Shown here: one piece after another, positions 5,351-8,521 of the stretch | Numbering within the stretch: position 1 is the stretch's first letter | Layout: each line of letters begins with the position of its first letter | NCBI GenBank assembly: GCA_905202605.1 | Contig: CAJKSU010000120.1 | Coordinates: 1 to 8,521, forward strand | From: an uncultured Eubacteriales bacterium | Lineage (GTDB): Bacteria > Bacillota > Clostridia > Oscillospirales > Oscillospiraceae | Reading direction: 5' to 3' | DNA length: 8,521 nt | The notes under the pieces: generated by a model | The model's database searches: none | What the model saw: only the letters and a program-made list of their open reading frames with translations | What the model was told of the DNA's origin: nothing | Program-made: the position numbers and the translations under genes

Positions 5351-6628
5351 ATGAAACAACATCATTTTTTGCTTCGTATGATATGGCTGCTGGCGCTGTG
5401 CGCCGGCTTGACCGTAGGAGCCTTTGCAGAGGATGCAGCGCCGACACTGCGGGTGATGACCACCGAAGCCTATGAAGATACCGGTTCCTATGCCGCAGAG
5501 GCGGCAGAGCCGACAGCGGAGGAACCGGGAGAGGACGAGGGGCAGCTGACCGCACCCAGAGCAGCGGCGCAGGCGGTTCCCAGCTTTACCTCCAGCGACG
5601 CAGTGCTGGAGATTATCATCCGGTATGAGGGCTTTGTGGCCTATCCCATGTATGACAGCACCGGCGGATACATCGGCTATGGCTCCAACTATCAGGACGC
5701 CGTGGCACTGTTTGGAGAGAACTGTGCGCCAATCACCGAGGATCAGGCCAAGCAGCTCACCCGCTATCAGCTGGGGAAAAGCGATGCATACCTTAACGGC
5801 TTCCTTTCCAGCAACGGCATTGTATTGAACCAGAACCAGTTTGACGCATTGTCCGATTTTACATACAATATCGGCATCGGCTGGACCACCTATAAGAATA
5901 CCGACGGCACATGGTGCATGCTCAAGGAGCTGCTGCTCAAGGGCGCTTCTGCATGGAACCGGGAGGACGTCATGGAGGCCTTTGGGAAATGGGTCAATGC
6001 CGGCGGACAGGTGCTTCCGGGTTTGGTGAAGCGCCGCGCAGAGGAAGCGGAGCTGTTCCTGAAGGATGCAGACAGCGGGGAACTGGTCTATTCCGATGTG
6101 CTGCCTGACACGTGGTACTATGAATACGTGCTGGAGGCCAAGGACCTTGGTATTATGCAGGGAATGGGCAACGGGACATTTTCCCCCAACTCCACCCTGA
6201 CCCGCGCACAGCTGGTAAAGGCGCTGGCAAATTACGCCGGAGCGGAGCTGGACCCTTCTGCGACCACAAGCTTCAGCGATGTGGAAAAGGGAACTTGGTA
6301 CGCACCGGCAATTGCATGGGCGGCAGAGAACGGCTATGTGGACGGTTATGCGAACGGCACCTTCCAGCCGAATCTCCCGGTATCCCGGCAGCAGATCTGC
6401 ACGATCCTCTCCCGGTATCTCCAAAAGCAGGGGAAGGCTTATCCGCAGAACCCGGTATCCTTTACGGATGAGAGCAGCATCAGCGATTATGCCAGAGAGC
6501 ATGTGGCGTACTGCGCATCTATCGGCCTGATTACAGGCATGAAGGACGGCTCGTTTAATCCGCTGGCCGGGGCAAAGCGGGCGGAGGCAGCGACGATTCT
6601 GGTGCGCATGGCACAGCTTGCAGCCTGA
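5351..6628 (+). CDS. Secreted GH24-type lysozyme with three SLH domains
   Basis: The protein has 425 residues. A Sec signal peptide spans about 1-26 (Lys2, Arg9, hydrophobic core 11-20, likely cleavage after AFA). An acidic E/A/P-rich linker (27-78) leads to a T4/phage-type lysozyme domain at about 82-238. Glu93 (RYEGF) and Asp102 (MYDSTGG) sit nine residues apart as in T4 lysozyme Glu11/Asp20; the position of the third catalytic residue, Thr, just before IGYG holds Tyr107. NQNQFDALSDFTYNIG (160-175) is also typical of GH24. Three SLH domains at about 246-293, 306-356 and 368-420 should bind secondary cell-wall polymer and hold the enzyme on the cell surface; their ITRAE-like motifs are LTRAQ, VSRQQ and AKRAE. 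The likely role is peptidoglycan remodelling of the own wall, or action on neighbouring cells. It has its own promoter, and the PIN-like gene follows after 28 bp without a terminator. Domain calls are secure; activity is uncertain because of Tyr107. Confidence 0.94.
   Translation: MKQHHFLLRMIWLLALCAGLTVGAFAEDAAPTLRVMTTEAYEDTGSYAAEAAEPTAEEPGEDEGQLTAPRAAAQAVPSFTSSDAVLEIIIRYEGFVAYPMYDSTGGYIGYGSNYQDAVALFGENCAPITEDQAKQLTRYQLGKSDAYLNGFLSSNGIVLNQNQFDALSDFTYNIGIGWTTYKNTDGTWCMLKELLLKGASAWNREDVMEAFGKWVNAGGQVLPGLVKRRAEEAELFLKDADSGELVYSDVLPDTWYYEYVLEAKDLGIMQGMGNGTFSPNSTLTRAQLVKALANYAGAELDPSATTSFSDVEKGTWYAPAIAWAAENGYVDGYANGTFQPNLPVSRQQICTILSRYLQKQGKAYPQNPVSFTDESSISDYAREHVAYCASIGLITGMKDGSFNPLAGAKRAEAATILVRMAQLAA
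6086..6610 (+). repeat. Three SLH domain repeats in the lysozyme gene
   Basis: The C-terminal 180 residues consist of three degenerate SLH units encoded at about 6086-6229, 6266-6418 and 6452-6610. Each follows the pattern (Y/F)-(S/T)-D-V, W-Y-x-x-x-(I/V), G-(I/Y/L)-x-x-G, G-x-F-x-P. The third lacks the Trp-Tyr pair and begins FTDESSISDY. The units are similar only at protein level, as in old domain duplications. Confidence 0.85.
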
Positions 6629-6642
6629 GCGAAGCAGAGCAA

Positions 6643-6648
6643 AAGGAG
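6643..6648 (+). promoter_or_regulatory. Ribosome binding site that sets the PIN-like gene start
   Basis: AAGGAG lies 8 nt before ATG 6657. The reading frame is open back to an ATG at 6618, inside the end of the lysozyme gene, but that start has no such site. Starting at 6657 places the conserved first strand YLIDFENV at residues 5-12, as expected for the family. Confidence 0.7.
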
Positions 6649-6656
6649 AAGCTTTT

Positions 6657-8189
6657 ATGCGAGATATTTATCTCATTGATTTTGAAAACGTTGCCTCTGA
6701 GGGACTCAGCGGCATTACCTACCTGTCCCCAGAGGATCAGGTGATTATCTTTTACAGTGCCAACTCCAATCGACTGAGCATGAAAATGCACATTCTGATT
6801 GGAAAAAGCATCTGTAATCTCAGCTATTTTGAGGTCAGCGTGGGGGGAAAGAACGCGCTGGATCATCAAATCTCTACATGGCTGGGTTATCTGATTGGCA
6901 CAGAGGCTGCCGAGCGGAGCTATTATATTGTCTCACGGGACATGGGCTATCGCCATGTAGCGAACTTCTGGGCGGTCAATGACGGAAAGCCGCGGGTGCG
7001 GTGCGTAGAAACGATTCGTGCCGCCGTGCGGCTGGAGCGGATCCGGCAGGAGAAGGAAGCGGCGGCAGCCGCCGCTGGAGAGCAGCCGCAGGAGGCGGAA
7101 GCCGAACAGGTGACCGCACCCGCAACGGTGCCGGTACCGGTTCCTACTCCGGAGGTCCTTCGGGCTGTGACCGAGCCGGTGCTGGAGCTGAAGGCGGCGT
7201 CTATCGTGGCGGAAACCGCAGCCACGGAACAGACGGTGGAGCAGCCCAAAGAAGTGCTCTCTGAGCCGGAGCCGCTGGAATCTCTGGAGGAACCGGAGCC
7301 GGGCATTAGCCGAAAGAGCTATCGGGGACGCACCCGCTTCCACCGGAGCCGCGGCAAGGGGCATAGCGGTCAGGAGACAGGAAAAAACGGACATGACAAT
7401 GCCCCGGAACATGCAAAGCAGGAGCGTTCCGCTTCCACCGAGCAGCTGGAGACAAAGCCGGCCGCCACGGAGAAAAAAGCGGAGGAGCAGCCTGCGGAGC
7501 AGCCTGCACGCAAGGCAGAGGAAAAGCCCGCAGCGCAGCCTGCACCCAAGGCAGAGCCGAAGCAGCCGGAGCGGCCCAAGCCGGAAGTAAAGCCCCAGCC
7601 GGAGAAAAAGCCGGAGGAGAAGAAGCCGGTGCAGAGCGAGCGCTACAGCAAGAGCTTCTGGCAGAAGCCCCGTCCGGAGCCGAAGCAGGCAGAGCAGCCA
7701 AAGCCGGCAGAGCAGCCGAAGCCGGAGGAAAAGAAGGAACCCGCACCGAAACCGGAGCTGAAGCCTGCAAGAAAACATGCAGAGAAAGCGGAGGTCAAGG
7801 CGGAGATTAAGACCGAACCCAAGACCGAACCCAAGACCGAGCCGAAGCCTGCCTTGCAGGCGGAGCAGAAGGCAGAGGAAAAGCCGGAGCCGAAGCAGGA
7901 GGCCAAGCCGAAGACCGAGAAAAAGCAGCCTGCCCGTCAGAAGAACGCTCAGAAGCGCCCCAATGGGGAAAAGCCCCGGCGGGAGAAAACGGCAGCCAAG
8001 CCGGAGGGGCATAATCTTGAGCAGCTGCCCCGTCTGATCGCACCCTATCCCCAGCTTCAGGAGAATACCCTCAAGGAGCTGATCCTTGCCAATAAGCGTC
8101 AGGTGCTCTGCAATACCTTGCGGAAGCAGCTGGGACAGGAAAAGGGACTGGCACTGTATAATGAACTGAAAAAGAGCGTCTGGAAATAA
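6657..8189 (+). CDS. PIN/NYN-like nuclease-domain protein with long charged linker
   Basis: The protein has 510 residues. Residues 1-125 form a PIN-like/NYN domain: YLIDFENV (5-12: Asp8, Glu10, Asn11), GGKNALDHQISTWLGYLIG (63-81: Asp69) and YYIVSRDMGYRHVANFW (89-105: Asp95). These acidic residues would bind the metal ions used for RNA cleavage. Residues 130-217 are rich in Ala, Glu, Pro and Val; 218-235 form a basic patch with RGR and SRGKG, a possible RNA contact; about 262-450 are a K/P/E/A/Q-rich polyampholyte, surely disordered. A conserved C-terminal module (452-510) contains NTLRKQLGQEKGLALYNELKK, like the C-terminal ends of shorter clostridial PIN-like proteins. No signal peptide or membrane segment is seen, so it should be cytoplasmic. 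The gene follows the lysozyme gene after 28 bp and ends before a strong hairpin. RNA processing or decay is the likely role; the target is unknown. Fold confidence is good, activity inferred. Confidence 0.88.
   Translation: MRDIYLIDFENVASEGLSGITYLSPEDQVIIFYSANSNRLSMKMHILIGKSICNLSYFEVSVGGKNALDHQISTWLGYLIGTEAAERSYYIVSRDMGYRHVANFWAVNDGKPRVRCVETIRAAVRLERIRQEKEAAAAAAGEQPQEAEAEQVTAPATVPVPVPTPEVLRAVTEPVLELKAASIVAETAATEQTVEQPKEVLSEPEPLESLEEPEPGISRKSYRGRTRFHRSRGKGHSGQETGKNGHDNAPEHAKQERSASTEQLETKPAATEKKAEEQPAEQPARKAEEKPAAQPAPKAEPKQPERPKPEVKPQPEKKPEEKKPVQSERYSKSFWQKPRPEPKQAEQPKPAEQPKPEEKKEPAPKPELKPARKHAEKAEVKAEIKTEPKTEPKTEPKPALQAEQKAEEKPEPKQEAKPKTEKKQPARQKNAQKRPNGEKPRREKTAAKPEGHNLEQLPRLIAPYPQLQENTLKELILANKRQVLCNTLRKQLGQEKGLALYNELKKSVWK
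7440..8006 (+). repeat. Low-complexity K/P/E/A/Q-rich coding repeats
   Basis: This part of the PIN-like gene encodes irregular repeats such as QPKPAE and KTEP. Exact or near-exact DNA copies include AAGACCGAACCC at 7809-7820 and 7821-7832 with a variant at 7833-7844; an 18-bp unit at 7689-7706 and 7707-7724 with one difference; and a 22-bp unit at 7499-7520 and 7535-7556 with one difference. They are multiples of three and keep the frame, which suggests growth by slippage or unequal recombination. Confidence 0.75.
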
Positions 8190-8201
8190 TCCAGCACAGC
8201 A

Positions 8202-8235
8202 AAAGCAGCGATGCCCGTTGGGGTATCGCTGCTTT
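8202..8235. terminator. Rho-independent terminator between convergent genes
   Basis: AAAGCAGCGATGCCC (8202-8216) pairs with GGGTATCGCTGCTTT (8221-8235) around a GTTG loop. This makes a 15-bp stem with one G-U pair. On the + strand it is followed by GTCCTTTT; on the minus strand the stem ends in CTGCTTTTG. The T-runs are short, but the stem is strong and lies 12 bp after the PIN-like stop and about 20 bp after the minus-strand stop, so it probably serves both genes. Confidence 0.85.
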
Positions 8236-8254
8236 GTCCTTTTACGAAATACAT

Positions 8255-8521
8255 TCAGTCTGCGCAGTTGACCGCATCAATAAACCGAAGGAACGCCGCC
8301 TGTCCGTCGGGGGTGCGCTTGTAGACGCCTGCATCCTCCAGAACCTCGGCAAACACCCGGCCAGTCTCCTGAAGCAGAATGTCCATGGCATTCTCCGGGG
8401 TAAAGGTATAACGGACCTTGAGGGCATCGGCCCAGTCGGCATGCTTTTCCAACACGGGGTCAGTGCGGAGATCAGCGCCGGAGAGAATGGCGTCCTTCAG
8501 GGCGGTCAGCTCACCCTTCAA
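8255..8521 (-). CDS. Unidentified protein, C-terminal part (5' end outside window)
   Basis: Only the last 88 codons or so of this minus-strand gene are in the window; the frame is open to the window edge. The codon at the edge is TTG and is more likely an internal Leu than a start. The visible part is soluble and alpha-helical in character, with mixed charge: a stretch with SGADLRTDPVLEKHADWAD, then RYTFTPENAMDILLQE, then TPDGQAAFLRFIDAV near the end. No membrane segment, Cys cluster or nucleotide-binding motif is visible. I do not recognise the family. It converges on the PIN-like gene with 65 bp between the two stops, sharing the hairpin there. Codon usage resembles the neighbours, so a real host gene is likely. 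Confidence 0.7.
   Translation of the reverse strand: MKGELTALKDAILSGADLRTDPVLEKHADWADALKVRYTFTPENAMDILLQETGRVFAEVLEDAGVYKRTPDGQAAFLRFIDAVNCAD

Noticed and set aside
5234..6502. Open frame of 422 codons on the minus strand opposite the lysozyme gene
   Set aside because: It is the shadow of a gene with signal peptide, lysozyme and SLH domains; the product shows no family features and runs into the promoter region.
7440..8006. CRISPR-like or non-coding tandem repeat array
   Set aside because: Repeats are irregular, lie wholly in one reading frame and encode a low-complexity linker; there are no uniform spacers.
6933..8012. Leu/Arg-rich minus-strand frame of 359 codons that looks like a membrane protein
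   Set aside because: The Leu runs are the reverse complement of the K/E/Q-rich repeat codons in the PIN-like gene, so the apparent hydrophobicity is an artefact.

Overview
The window looks like a chromosomal segment of an anaerobic Firmicute, most likely a clostridium of the Oscillospiraceae/Ruminococcaceae type (Oscillibacter/Flavonifractor-like). This is an inference from G/C-rich third codon positions, strong AGGAGG-type ribosome binding sites, a secreted enzyme anchored by S-layer homology (SLH) domains, a PflX-type radical SAM protein, a ferredoxin-nitroreductase fusion and a DUF1653 protein. No phage, transposon, CRISPR, tRNA or rRNA signal was found.

Layout: (1) 1-148 is a non-coding upstream region with a good promoter (TTGAGG, 17 bp, extended -10 TATACT) and two short perfect palindromes placed like operators. 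(2) 149-5222 holds seven + strand genes with overlaps or gaps of no more than 14 bp, very probably one operon: a divergent Mrp/NBP35-like P-loop ATPase; a PflX/COG1313 radical SAM protein; an alpha/beta hydrolase; a gamma-carbonic-anhydrase-like hexapeptide protein; a cytoplasmic zinc-dependent phospholipase C-family protein; a 2x[4Fe-4S] ferredoxin-nitroreductase fusion; and a small DUF1653 protein. (3) 5223-5350 is an AT-rich intergenic region with a second strong promoter (TTGAAA, 16 bp, TATAAT). (4) 5351-8189 holds two + strand genes, probably co-transcribed: a secreted GH24-type lysozyme with three SLH domains, and a PIN/NYN-like nuclease-domain protein with a very long K/P/E/A/Q-rich linker. 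(5) A strong hairpin at 8202-8235 lies between the PIN-like gene and a convergent minus-strand gene whose 5' part runs off the window.

How the genes may work together: three products of the first operon are Fe-S proteins or candidate Fe-S handling factors (the ATPase with an N-terminal Cys cluster, the radical SAM enzyme with seven clustered cysteines, and the nitroreductase with two [4Fe-4S] motifs). An Fe-S/redox theme is therefore reasonable, but the hydrolase, gamma-CA and phospholipase-like proteins do not fit any pathway I can name. No established named system is recognised. The most unusual items are the Mrp-like ATPase that has lost the canonical C-terminal CPxC pair, the lysozyme with Tyr at the usual catalytic Thr position, and the PIN-like protein with a long charged disordered linker.
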